The notes: generated by a model not told the origin, from the sequence alone. DNA of 64,000 nucleotides from Bradyrhizobium sp. WD16 (GCF_024181725.1 NZ_CP028908.1:5321501-5385500); one strand, 5' to 3'; counted from the first letter of the stretch, positions 26,092 to 33,598 are shown. A program made the numbers and translations.

Positions 26092-26283
26092 GCCACTCCC
26101 GGAACGGTCGAGCGCATCGGGGCCGACGGCACCGCCATCCTGACCGCCGGGCAGGATGCGACCTCGACCTTGCGCATCGCCGATCGCGCCGATGTGCTCG
26201 AACATGGCCTCACCGTGCGCGAAGGGCCCTCCCGCGCGCTTGCGGATGACGACTATATCCGGCACATCTTCCTCGGAATCTGA
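26092..26283 (+). pseudogene. C-terminal remnant of a branched-chain amino-acid ABC ATPase (LivF type)
   Basis: The sequence GTVERIGADGTAILTAGQDA followed by LRIADRADVLEHGLTVREGP and a stop after HIFLGI matches the D-loop, H-loop and C-terminal region of LivF-like ATPases. The usual His after the Q-D region and the Walker motifs are missing, and no upstream ABC half is found. It lies just before the pyrD-like gene. Confidence 0.6.
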
Positions 26284-26319
26284 CGCCGCGACGCGGCGTC
26301 CGCGATAAGGATCGCCGCC

Positions 26320-27411
26320 TTGTACCAAAGCCTGATCCGGCCGTTTCTGTTTCGCCTCGATCCGGAGCGCGCGCACTGGTCGACGATCGCCGCCGCCAGC
26401 CGGCTCGGCTTCGCCGCGGCACCCTTGCGCGCGCTGCTCGCCATCGACGATCCGCGCCTCAGGACGACCGTCGCCGGCCTCGATTTCCCCACGCCGATCG
26501 GCCTCTCCGCCGGCTTCGACAAGAACGGCCAGGCGGTCGAGGCGCTGGCCGGCCTCGGTTTCGGCTATGTCGAGATCGGCTCGATTTCGGCCGAGCCGTC
26601 GCCGGGCAATGCCGCACCGCGGCTGTGGCGCCTGCCCGAGGACCGGGCCGTACTGGTGGCCTATGGCGTGCCCAATGACGGCGCCGCCGTGGTCGCCGAA
26701 CGGCTGGCCGGCCTGCGCCTGCCCGTTCCGCTCGGCATCAATATCGTCAAGACAAACAAGGGCGCCGGCGCCGCGCCGGAGAGCGACGACGCCATTATCG
26801 CCGAATACGCCCGCGCCGCGCAGATGTTGGCGCCACGGGCCGACTACCTGATGTTCAATCTGAGCTGCCCCAATACCCATGACGGCCGCGACTTCTTCGC
26901 CGACCGCGGCCGGCTCAATGCCTGGCTCTCGGCCATCGCCGCGCTCGATCTGAAGCCACCGGTCTTCCTCAAGGTGTCGCCGCTCGGCGGTGTCGCCAAC
27001 ATCGAGCAATTGCTGGAGGTCGCCGACCCGCACCGTTTCGTCCGCGGCTTGATGTTCAATCTGCCGCTGGTCAAACCCGAGGCGCACATGAAGTCGCCTG
27101 CCGCCCTGTGGCGCAACCGGCCCGGCGCCGTTTCCGGTCCGCCCGCCGCCTCGTTGCTCGATGAATGCCTGCGCGAGTGCTACCGCCGCATGGACCGCAG
27201 CCGCTACAAGCTGTTCGCCTCGGGCGGAGTGGCGAGCGGCGTTGACGCCTATGCCAAGATCCGCATGGGCGCCTCGCTGGTCTCGCTCTACACGGCACTG
27301 GTGTTCGAGGGGCCGCTGCTGGTCCGGCGCATCACTGCGGAGCTGCGCGACCTGCTCGCCCGTGACGGCGTCGCCCATGTGGCGGACGCCGTCGGCGTGG
27401 ACGTCGCCTAG
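26320..27411 (+). CDS. PyrD-like dihydroorotate dehydrogenase (class 2 layout, atypical active site)
   Basis: This is a 363-residue flavoprotein with the class 2 PyrD layout: an N-terminal helical extension (MYQSLIRPFLFRLDPERAHW), then FMN-site segments (AGFDKNGQAVEALAGLGFGY, VEIGSISAEPSPGN) and a C-terminal phosphate-binding part (FASGGVASGVDAYAKIRMGA). The catalytic position reads NLSCPNTHDGRDF, with Cys183 where class 2 enzymes normally have Ser in SSPNT; class 1 enzymes use Cys there. The usual KIAPD motif is KVSPL. A TTG start at 26320 follows AAGGA. It may be a divergent paralogue with another substrate; the class 2 helical extension still suggests membrane quinone as acceptor. Confidence 0.75.
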   Translation: MYQSLIRPFLFRLDPERAHWSTIAAASRLGFAAAPLRALLAIDDPRLRTTVAGLDFPTPIGLSAGFDKNGQAVEALAGLGFGYVEIGSISAEPSPGNAAPRLWRLPEDRAVLVAYGVPNDGAAVVAERLAGLRLPVPLGINIVKTNKGAGAAPESDDAIIAEYARAAQMLAPRADYLMFNLSCPNTHDGRDFFADRGRLNAWLSAIAALDLKPPVFLKVSPLGGVANIEQLLEVADPHRFVRGLMFNLPLVKPEAHMKSPAALWRNRPGAVSGPPAASLLDECLRECYRRMDRSRYKLFASGGVASGVDAYAKIRMGASLVSLYTALVFEGPLLVRRITAELRDLLARDGVAHVADAVGVDVA

Positions 27412-27458
27412 CGAGGAGAGGCTCCGCAAAGAGCAAAGACAGCACGGCGAGTGCCGGC

Positions 27459-27536
27459 CTAGTGCGGTGGATCTGACGCTCGTATCAGTATTGCAGCGAA
27501 CTCTTCATACGAGCGTCAGATCCGAAACCGCACTAG
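27459..27536. repeat. CTAG-bounded palindromic element, family D copy 3
   Basis: This 78 bp copy has both arms (GATCTGACGCTCGTAT / ATACGAGCGTCAGATC). It is joined to the family B element by AATCATAATCATG. Confidence 0.9.
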
Positions 27537-27549
27537 AATCATAATCATG

Positions 27550-27625
27550 CTAGTGTCCCTTTGGTTCTAACGTTCGTCGAAGTGCTCGCTGCAAGGGAAT
27601 ACGAACGTTAGAACCGGGACACTAG
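27550..27625. repeat. CTAG-bounded palindromic element, family B copy 5
   Basis: This is a 76 bp copy, with loop GCTCGCTGCAAGGG. It shares its right CTAG with the short family E hairpin. Confidence 0.9.
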
Positions 27626-27662
27626 AGCCTCCGCTCCGATGGAATCGGAGCGGAGGCTCTAG
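27622..27662. repeat. Short perfect hairpin bounded by CTAG (family E)
   Basis: A 41 bp element with a perfect 19 bp stem (CTAGAGCCTCCGCTCCGAT against its complement) and the loop GGA. Only one copy is in the window. It could also act as a terminator for either strand. Confidence 0.85.
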
Positions 27663-27725
27663 GTTTTTGTTTTGACGCGTTTTCTTCGCGCGAACCGGTG
27701 TCCGCTTCGCTGGAAAACGCTCTAG
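27659..27725. repeat. Family F intergenic repeat
   Basis: This 67 bp CTAG-bounded sequence contains GTTTTGACGCGTTTTCTTCG and GCGAACCGGTGTCCGCTTCG. A degenerate, inverted copy is at 3385-3451. Its right CTAG gives the TAG stop codon of the small lipoprotein gene on the minus strand. Confidence 0.85.
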
Positions 27726-27937
27726 CTCGCCCCTCTCAGCCGGCATGCCATGCCGCAGGTGACCACCGTGCCATTCTCGCAGGACATGCACAAATCGATG
27801 CACTGATCCAGCCGGCGCGGCGTATAGCGATGGGAGCCTTTGACGGCGCACATATTCACGGAGCTCGTCGTTTCCTCCTCCTGGGAGCACGCCGAGCACA
27901 AAAGGAGAGCCGCAATCACGACAGCGCGCGTCCACAT
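27722..27937 (-). CDS. Small putative lipoprotein, cysteine-rich
   Basis: This 71-residue protein has an N-terminal type II signal peptide (MWTRAVVIAALLLCSAC) with a lipobox-like LCSAC; the mature part has five or more cysteines (NMCAVKGSHRYTPRRLDQCI, DLCMSCENGTVVTCGMACRL), suggesting disulfides or metal binding in the envelope. Its stop is the TAG of the CTAG at the end of the family F repeat, so the original C terminus may have been longer. No homologue family is recognised; the coding call rests on signal peptide and composition. Confidence 0.5.
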   Translation of the reverse strand: MWTRAVVIAALLLCSACSQEEETTSSVNMCAVKGSHRYTPRRLDQCIDLCMSCENGTVVTCGMACRLRGAS

Positions 27938-27988
27938 GACCCGCTCCGTATCGACCGTTCTACCGCCGCAAGTGGCGGCGCCTCTTCG

Positions 27989-28186
27989 TCAGTCCTGTCC
28001 CTCGCTCGCGGCGTGCTCGACGACTTCAAGGTCGGAGAGGCTGCCGCTGAAGTTGCCGCAGTCGGTGCATCGCAAGGGCGAGATCTCGGTCTGGCCCGGC
28101 AGCGCATATGTCAACGCGCCGCTTCCGCCGGCCCTGCAGGCCGCCACGGTGATGTCCGCTCTTCTGTGAAGACCCAGCCCTGCCAT
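27989..28186 (-). CDS. Small hypothetical protein with a CXXC pair
   Basis: A 65-residue frame starts at the ATG at 28186, seven bases after GGAGG. It contains AGLGLHRRADITVAACRAGG and, near the middle, LRCTDCGNFSGS with one CXXC, and an acidic C terminus. The ribosome site supports translation. I do not recognise it; a role in metal or redox binding would be a guess. Confidence 0.45.
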   Translation of the reverse strand: MAGLGLHRRADITVAACRAGGSGALTYALPGQTEISPLRCTDCGNFSGSLSDLEVVEHAASEGQD

Positions 28187-28424
28187 GGTCGATCCTCCTG
28201 TGGCGCCTTTCATGACAGCACGAATTCCTAAGAGCCGGCTTGGGCCGGACGCGACAATTCGCGCCACCAGATTTACCTCCGCTTAACGACCTGCCATCGC
28301 GGACCGCGCGCGGCAGATGGCAACATCGGCGTCCAGCGTGGCTGGAATTGAGCGGGCGCGAAGCGTTGATCGGGCCGTTCCAATAGTGATTAAACTAGAA
28401 CTCTGGAAAGGTCGTCGCCCCTGA

Positions 28425-28770
28425 ATGGCTGATGACCCCGTTGCCGTTGTGATCGCCCGGCTGGATCTCCTCAAGACCGGGTATGTGGTCGAGCTGGCTT
28501 CGCTCTATCGTCACGACGCCCTGCTCGACTGCCGCTGTACCGGGTCGCACACGGCCTCCGGCCAGTACGCCATCATCCGCTACTGGCGATCGCGGTCGGG
28601 TCAGCGCCATCCAGCCGCCTTTGAGATCGCCGACTTGAGGCTCTCGGGCGAACGAGGTCGTGCTCGACTTCCACGACTGCGAGGGCGAGATCGTCCTGGC
28701 GGAATTCACCATCGACGATGCCGGCAATATCGCGCGCATGGTCCGCGCGCCGCGGTGCTGCGCCGCCTAG
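28425..28770 (+). pseudogene. SnoaL/NTF2-like protein, frameshifted, ending at a repeat CTAG
   Basis: The first frame runs MADDPVAVVIARLDLLKTGY, VVELASLYRHDALLDCRC, GQYAIIRYWRSRSGQRH and IADLRLSGE. After a frameshift near 28650 the reading goes on as EVVLDFHDCEGEIVLAEFTI and ends RAPRCCAA at a TAG that is part of the CTAG starting a family A element. The layout is a SnoaL-like (NTF2-fold) domain. As with the SnoaL remnant at 8616, the gene stops exactly where a palindromic element begins. Confidence 0.65.
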
Positions 28771-28845
28771 TGTGGCGTCTCACAATTGCCTACCGCCTTT
28801 GCGGCAAGCCTCTCGTCGGCAATTGCGAGACATAGGCCACACTAG
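28767..28845. repeat. CTAG-bounded palindromic element, family A copy 3
   Basis: This 79 bp copy is in the orientation of copy 2, with changes mainly in the loop flanks. The stem GTCTCACAATTGCC / GGCAATTGCGAGAC has one mismatch pair. It shares its right CTAG with the family D element at 28842. Confidence 0.9.
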
Positions 28846-28919
28846 TGCGGTGGATCTGACGCTCGTTTCAGTATTTCAGCGAGTTCTTCAAACGAGCGTC
28901 AGATCCAAAACCGCACTAG
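28842..28919. repeat. CTAG-bounded palindromic element, family D copy 4
   Basis: This is a 78 bp copy. In the stem the usual CGTAT/ATACG end is replaced by CGTTT/AAACG, a compensated change that keeps the pairing. It is followed by the spacer AATCATATTGATG and family B. Confidence 0.9.
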
Positions 28920-28932
28920 AATCATATTGATG

Positions 28933-29008
28933 CTAGTGTCCCCTTGTTTCCAACGTTCGTAGAAGCGCCTGCTGCAATGGAATACGAACGTTGGAAACAG
29001 AACACTAG
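28933..29008. repeat. CTAG-bounded palindromic element, family B copy 6
   Basis: This is a 76 bp copy. The usual GTTCTAACGTTCG / CGAACGTTAGAAC stem has become GTTTCCAACGTTCG / CGAACGTTGGAAAC, again with both arms changed together. It is followed by a spacer ending TTTGATTTTG and a family C element. Confidence 0.9.
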
Positions 29009-29021
29009 CACTTTGATTTTG

Positions 29022-29096
29022 CTAGTGTCCTTATGTCTCCGAATGACCGTGCGAGCATGAGGCAAATGGAGCGGTAATTCGGAGACAGGACACTAG
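29022..29096. repeat. CTAG-bounded palindromic element, family C copy 2
   Basis: This 75 bp copy matches 11146-11220, with one arm carrying GAATGACCG instead of GAATTACCG. It ends the four-family array and lies just downstream of the 3' end of the E1 gene. Confidence 0.9.
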
Positions 29097-29124
29097 CGAA
29101 TACGCGCCAACGCGGTCCGGTCCC

Positions 29125-31491
29125 TCAGACCGCTAATTTGCGCAGCGGCGAGCGGCCGCGGCTCAGCCGCTCGGCGGCACCGATGATGGCGTTGGTGTCG
29201 ATGCCGTAATGACGATAGAGATCGTCAATGGTGCCGGTCTGGCCGAATTGCTCCACCCCGAGCGCCTCGACGCGGTGGCCACAGACGCCGCCGAGCCAGG
29301 CCAATGTCGCCGGATGGCCATCGAGCACGGTGACGATGCCGCAATGGCGCGGCACCGCGGCCAGGAGACGCTCGACCGGGCTCAGCCTGGCGATGTCGCC
29401 GCGATGCCGCCGCGCCGCGCTCCAGCCGCGATAGAGCCGATCCGCCGAGGTGATGGCGAGCAGGCCGATGTCGCGGCGCTCATCGCCCAGCAGTCCGGTC
29501 GCCTCGATCGCCTCCGGCGCGACCGCACCGGTATAGGCGATCACCACATCGGCGTTGGGGCCCGGCCGGCGCAGCCAGTAGCCGCCCTCGGCGATGGCCG
29601 CTTCAAGGTCCGGCGTCAGCTCGCGTTGCGGCTGATCGATGCTGCGGGTCGACAGCCGCAAATAGACCGAACCGCCGCGGTCATCTCCATCCTTGCCGTC
29701 CCTCTGCATGTGGTCGAAGCCCCAGCGCATGATCGCGGCGAGTTCGTCGACGAAGGCCGGCTCGAAAGAGGACAGCCCGTCCTGGGCGAGGCCGATCAGT
29801 GGTGTTGCGATCGACTGGTGGGCACCGCCTTCAGGCGCCAGCGTAATGCCGGACGGGGTCGCCGCCACCATGAAGCGAGCGTCCTGGTAACAGGCATAAT
29901 TGAGCGCATCGAGGCCGCGCTCGATGAACGGGTCATAGAGGGTACCGACTGGCAACAGCCGCTCGCCGTTGATGGTGTGGGACAGACCGAGCGCGGAAAG
30001 CAGGATGAACAGGTTCATCTCGGCGATGCCGAGTTCGATGTGCTGACCCAGCGGCGAGAAATCCCAGGCGAAGGTCGAGGGGATCTTCTCCTTGCGGAAT
30101 TGATCGACCTGCGCGGCGCCGGCGAACAATCCGCGGCGGTTGACCCAGCCACCGAGATTGGTCGAGACGGTGACGTCCGGCGACGTGGTGACGATCCGCT
30201 CGGCCAGCGCAGTGTGGCCGCGGCCGAGTTCGCCGAGCACGAGGCCGAAGCCCTGCTGGGTCGACATCCGCGGCGACGGCGTGAAGTCGAGCCGTGGCGG
30301 CACCTCGATCCGCGGCGCGTCGAGCCGGCGGGCGCCGGCGCGGGCAAAAGCGACATCGGCGAGGAAATGCTCGAGCGTGGCCGGATCGATGTCGAGCCCT
30401 TCAAAGCGATCCCATTCGTGGCCCGGGCGAATCTTCTGCGCCACACGCCAGGCCTCCATCTGCGCCACCGTCATCAAGCCGGCATGGTTGTCCTTGTGGC
30501 CCTGGAACGGCAGGCCGATGCCTTTGACGGTATAGGCGATGAAGCACACCGGGCGATCGTGGTCGACCGCCTCGAATGCCTCGACCAGCGTTGCGATGTC
30601 GTGGCCGCCGAGATTGGACATCAGCGCCAGAAGCTCATCGTCGCTGCGGCGACCGATCAGCTGCGATACCGCGCCCTGGTCGCCGATCTCGTCCATCAGC
30701 CGCTTGCGGAAGGCGGCTCCGCCCTGGAACGTCAGCGCCGCATAGACCTGGTTGGGACACTGGTCGATCCAGCGCCTGAGCGCCTCGCCGCCCGGTTCGG
30801 CAAAGGCCTGCCGCATCAGCCGACCGTATTTGATGATGACGACATCCCAGCCGAAATTGCGGAACATGGTCTCGAACTTTTCCCACAGGCCTTCGCGCAC
30901 GACCGCATCGAGGCTCTGGCGGTTGTAGTCGACAATCCACCAGGTGTTGCGCAGGCCCTGCTTCCAGCCTTCCAGCAGCGCCTCGAAAATATTGCCCTCG
31001 TCCATCTCGGCATCGCCGACGAGAGCGATCATTCGCCCTTCCCGCCGCTCCTTCATCCAGCCATGGGCAGTGACGTAGCTCTGTACCAGCGAGGAGAAGA
31101 CCGTCTGCGCGACACCAAGCCCAACCGAGCCGGTGGAGAAATCGACATCGTCGCTGTCCTTGGTCCGTGAGGGATAGGACTGGGCGCCGCCGAAACCACG
31201 AAAACGCTCCAGCTTGTCCCGGGTCTGCCGGCCGAACAGATACTGGATGGCGTGGAAGGCCGGACTGGCATGGGGCTTCACCGCGACCCGATCTTCCGGT
31301 CGCAGCACGGCGAAATACAGCGCCGACATGATGGTGGCGAGCGAGGCGGATGAAGCTTGGTGGCCGCCGACCTTCAGGCCGTCGGTGTTCGGCCGGTCGT
31401 GGTTGGCGTGATGGATGGTCCAGGATGACAGCCACAGCACCTTGCGGGTCAGGGCGGACAGGATCTCGAGGCGGGACGGCGCGGCGGACAT
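29125..31491 (-). CDS. Homodimeric 2-oxoacid dehydrogenase E1 (AceE/MdeB-like, transketolase family)
   Basis: This 788-residue protein has the one-chain E1 layout: an N-terminal ThDP domain with the diphosphate motif GDAEMDEGN, a central pyrimidine domain (STFAWDFSPLGQHIELGIAE) and a C-terminal domain. It lacks the long N terminus of AceE (about 890 residues) and is often listed simply as transketolase. No E2 or E3 gene is adjacent. It is divergent from a Lrp/AsnC regulator, an arrangement like Pseudomonas mdeR-mdeB, where MdeB is a 2-oxobutyrate dehydrogenase E1; this makes a 2-oxoacid from amino-acid breakdown the best guess. The ATG at 31491 follows a weak site. Confidence 0.8.
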   Translation of the reverse strand: MSAAPSRLEILSALTRKVLWLSSWTIHHANHDRPNTDGLKVGGHQASSASLATIMSALYFAVLRPEDRVAVKPHASPAFHAIQYLFGRQTRDKLERFRGFGGAQSYPSRTKDSDDVDFSTGSVGLGVAQTVFSSLVQSYVTAHGWMKERREGRMIALVGDAEMDEGNIFEALLEGWKQGLRNTWWIVDYNRQSLDAVVREGLWEKFETMFRNFGWDVVIIKYGRLMRQAFAEPGGEALRRWIDQCPNQVYAALTFQGGAAFRKRLMDEIGDQGAVSQLIGRRSDDELLALMSNLGGHDIATLVEAFEAVDHDRPVCFIAYTVKGIGLPFQGHKDNHAGLMTVAQMEAWRVAQKIRPGHEWDRFEGLDIDPATLEHFLADVAFARAGARRLDAPRIEVPPRLDFTPSPRMSTQQGFGLVLGELGRGHTALAERIVTTSPDVTVSTNLGGWVNRRGLFAGAAQVDQFRKEKIPSTFAWDFSPLGQHIELGIAEMNLFILLSALGLSHTINGERLLPVGTLYDPFIERGLDALNYACYQDARFMVAATPSGITLAPEGGAHQSIATPLIGLAQDGLSSFEPAFVDELAAIMRWGFDHMQRDGKDGDDRGGSVYLRLSTRSIDQPQRELTPDLEAAIAEGGYWLRRPGPNADVVIAYTGAVAPEAIEATGLLGDERRDIGLLAITSADRLYRGWSAARRHRGDIARLSPVERLLAAVPRHCGIVTVLDGHPATLAWLGGVCGHRVEALGVEQFGQTGTIDDLYRHYGIDTNAIIGAAERLSRGRSPLRKLAV

Positions 31492-31627
31492 GGCGTCACC
31501 AACAATTAAGAGGCCGAGCGACAGCCTAACAGCCCAGCGCTGCCAGCGGTTCCCAAAGACTGTCGCCAGAAAGGCAGTTGTTGGTATGGTATTCTAATCT
31601 ATCGGCTCGACTGGAGATTCGATTCCA

Positions 31628-32092
31628 ATGGCGCCCGACCTTGATGCCATCGACCGCAAGATTCTCGCGGCCCTGCAGCGCGACAGCCGCCTCACCATGC
31701 AGGCGCTGGCCGACCAGGTCGGCCTGTCGGTGTCGCCCTGCCATCGCCGCGTCAAGCTGCTGGAAGAGCGGGGCGTCATCACCGGTTATATCGCCACCGT
31801 CGATCAGAGGTCGGTCGGGCTGCCGGTCAGCGTCTTCATCTCGATCAAGCTGGCGCGGCAGAAGGAAGAGGATCTCAAGCGTTTCGCCCGCGCCATTTCC
31901 GGCTGGCATGAGGTGCTGGAGTGCTATCTGATGACCGGCAACCGCGACTATCTGCTGCGGGTCGTCGCCGCGGACCTCGCCGCCTACGAGATCTTCCTCA
32001 AGACAAAGCTGACGCGCCTCGACGGCATCGCCTCGATCGAATCGAGCTTCGCCCTCGCCCAGGTGAAATATTCGACGGCGCTGCCGGTCTAA
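31628..32092 (+). CDS. Lrp/AsnC-family transcriptional regulator
   Basis: This is a 154-residue Lrp-type regulator: N-terminal HTH (LDAIDRKILAALQRDSRL, LADQVGLSVSPCHRRVKLLE) and the C-terminal RAM ligand domain (HEVLECYLMTGNRDYLLRVV). It is divergent from the E1 gene (136 bp gap) and likely controls it in response to an amino acid. It converges tightly with the cupin gene (1 bp gap at 32093). Confidence 0.92.
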   Translation: MAPDLDAIDRKILAALQRDSRLTMQALADQVGLSVSPCHRRVKLLEERGVITGYIATVDQRSVGLPVSVFISIKLARQKEEDLKRFARAISGWHEVLECYLMTGNRDYLLRVVAADLAAYEIFLKTKLTRLDGIASIESSFALAQVKYSTALPV

Positions 32093-32093
32093 A

Positions 32094-32444
32094 TCAACCC
32101 GTTTTCACCGGCGCCAGCGGCATCGCCAACAGCACCAGCACCGGGCGGTTGCCCTTGTTCTTCAGCGCCCGCGCTTCTTTTGGCGCGATGCGGCAGGAAT
32201 CGTAAGGCGACAGCACCACCTCACCCTCGGGCGTTTCAATCGTGAGCTCACCTTCGAGGACGAAATAGATCTTCTCGATCGGTGAGGCATCGAGCGCGGT
32301 ATGTCCGCCGGGCAGGATCTGCGACATGCCGAGCCACAGCGTGTCGGAGGGCCCGGCCTCGCGCCCTTGCAGCCGCAGGCAGCGCATGTCGAAATGCTCG
32401 GGCGGAAAATAGGCCGGCGCCTCGGCAAAGCGTGTGAGGTGCAT
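32094..32444 (-). CDS. Single-domain cupin protein
   Basis: This 116-residue cupin has the two motifs in reduced form (LPGGHTALDASPIEKIYFVL with GELTIETPEGEVVL, then YDSCRIAPKEARALKNKG). The usual His and Glu metal ligands are only partly kept (H in GGHTA, E in PIEK), so enzymatic activity is uncertain. It ends the catabolic gene set that begins with the intradiol dioxygenase and starts three bases after the stop of the MDR gene, so it is almost certainly co-transcribed. Confidence 0.8.
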   Translation of the reverse strand: MHLTRFAEAPAYFPPEHFDMRCLRLQGREAGPSDTLWLGMSQILPGGHTALDASPIEKIYFVLEGELTIETPEGEVVLSPYDSCRIAPKEARALKNKGNRPVLVLLAMPLAPVKTG

Positions 32445-32447
32445 CGT

Positions 32448-33470
32448 TCAGTTTCCAGGCCGCAGAATGATGCGATCCGGGGACGAGCCGATCACGGTCT
32501 CATAGGCGAGCCTCGCCTCGCTCAGGGGATAGATCGCCCGCTGACGGATCGGGAACGGCTTGAGACGTCCGCTGGCGAAGCCCGCCGCGGCCTCGCGCAG
32601 GATCTCGCCGCTTGCCACCGAAGACAAGGCGAGCGTGTCGATGCCGACATAGGTGTGCCGGCCGCGATAGAATTCGAGGATGTTGAATTCGACGATCCTG
32701 TTGGTGGCGGCGATGAGAATCTGCCGTCCTGCCAGCGCCAGCGACTTGTGCGCGGCCTGAAAGTAGGGATCGCCCACGGTGTTGAAGACGATGTCGGCGC
32801 CGTGACCACTGGTCATTTCCCGCACCCGCGCCGCCACGTCGACGGCTGAGGAGTCGATCATCTCGACCGGGCCATTGGCATGGCCCTGATAGGGCTCGTT
32901 CCGCCGCACCACGCCGATCACCCGCGCCCCGCGCCAGCTCGCGAGTTGGGCCGCCGCCTGCCCGACCTTGCCATTGACGCCCATGATCAGCACGACCTCG
33001 CCGGGCCGCGGCTGGCCGGCGCGGCGGAAGCCCTCGATGGCAGTAACGAAGGGCACGCCGATGCCGGCGGCCTCGTCCATGGAGACCGACGCCGGCTTCG
33101 CCACCACCGCCTCGCGCTCGACCACCAGATGGCTAGCATGGGTGCCGTCGCGGCGGATGCCGAGATCGCCGGACGAGCCGAACACCTCGCGGCCGAGCCA
33201 CTCGGCCGCGCCGCCGATGACGACGCCGGCGTAGTCGCGGCCCGGTGTCCGCGGAAACACCGCGTAGGGCATCAGCCCGGTGGCTGCCTTGACGTCCGAG
33301 GGATTGACCGCCGCGGCGCGGACCTCGATCAGGAGGTCGTCGGGACCACGGCTCAGGCGATGTCGTTCGATGCGGAGGTCCACCGACGCCGCATCCGCGG
33401 CCTTGGCGATCAGCCGCAGGCAGGTGGCCTCGACGCTGTCGATGCCGGTCTTGGGCTGTGGTGCGGTCAT
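32448..33470 (-). CDS. Medium-chain dehydrogenase/reductase (quinone-oxidoreductase type)
   Basis: This is a 340-residue MDR. It has the GroES-like N domain (VRAAAVNPSDVKAATGLMP, then TPGRDYAGVVIGG) and the Rossmann NAD(P) motif (VVLIMGVNGKVGQAAAQLA). No zinc-binding cysteines are present, placing it near zinc-free quinone or enoyl reductases. Lying between BKACE and cupin genes in a probable ring-cleavage operon, it may reduce an unsaturated intermediate such as maleylacetate or a muconate-derived compound; this is an inference. A 185 bp gap with a REP-like hairpin separates it from the BKACE gene. Confidence 0.85.
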   Translation of the reverse strand: MTAPQPKTGIDSVEATCLRLIAKAADAASVDLRIERHRLSRGPDDLLIEVRAAAVNPSDVKAATGLMPYAVFPRTPGRDYAGVVIGGAAEWLGREVFGSSGDLGIRRDGTHASHLVVEREAVVAKPASVSMDEAAGIGVPFVTAIEGFRRAGQPRPGEVVLIMGVNGKVGQAAAQLASWRGARVIGVVRRNEPYQGHANGPVEMIDSSAVDVAARVREMTSGHGADIVFNTVGDPYFQAAHKSLALAGRQILIAATNRIVEFNILEFYRGRHTYVGIDTLALSSVASGEILREAAAGFASGRLKPFPIRQRAIYPLSEARLAYETVIGSSPDRIILRPGN

Positions 33471-33598
33471 CCGATCTCCTTCGAAATCATGACGAGACCT
33501 GAGCCTCGTCTCTCCACGTCACCCTGAGGTGGGCGGGGGCGCAACGCATGCCCCTCGATGGATGGCGTTGCCAAATGAGCGTCAGCATCGGGGCCGTG

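Noticed and set aside
28767-29096. CRISPR-like array
   Set aside because: The units are four different palindromes sharing CTAG borders, not identical repeats with unique spacers, and no cas genes are present.
29209-31170. 653-codon open frame antisense to the E1 gene
   Set aside because: Shadow of a gene with intact ThDP motifs; no ribosome site or domain.
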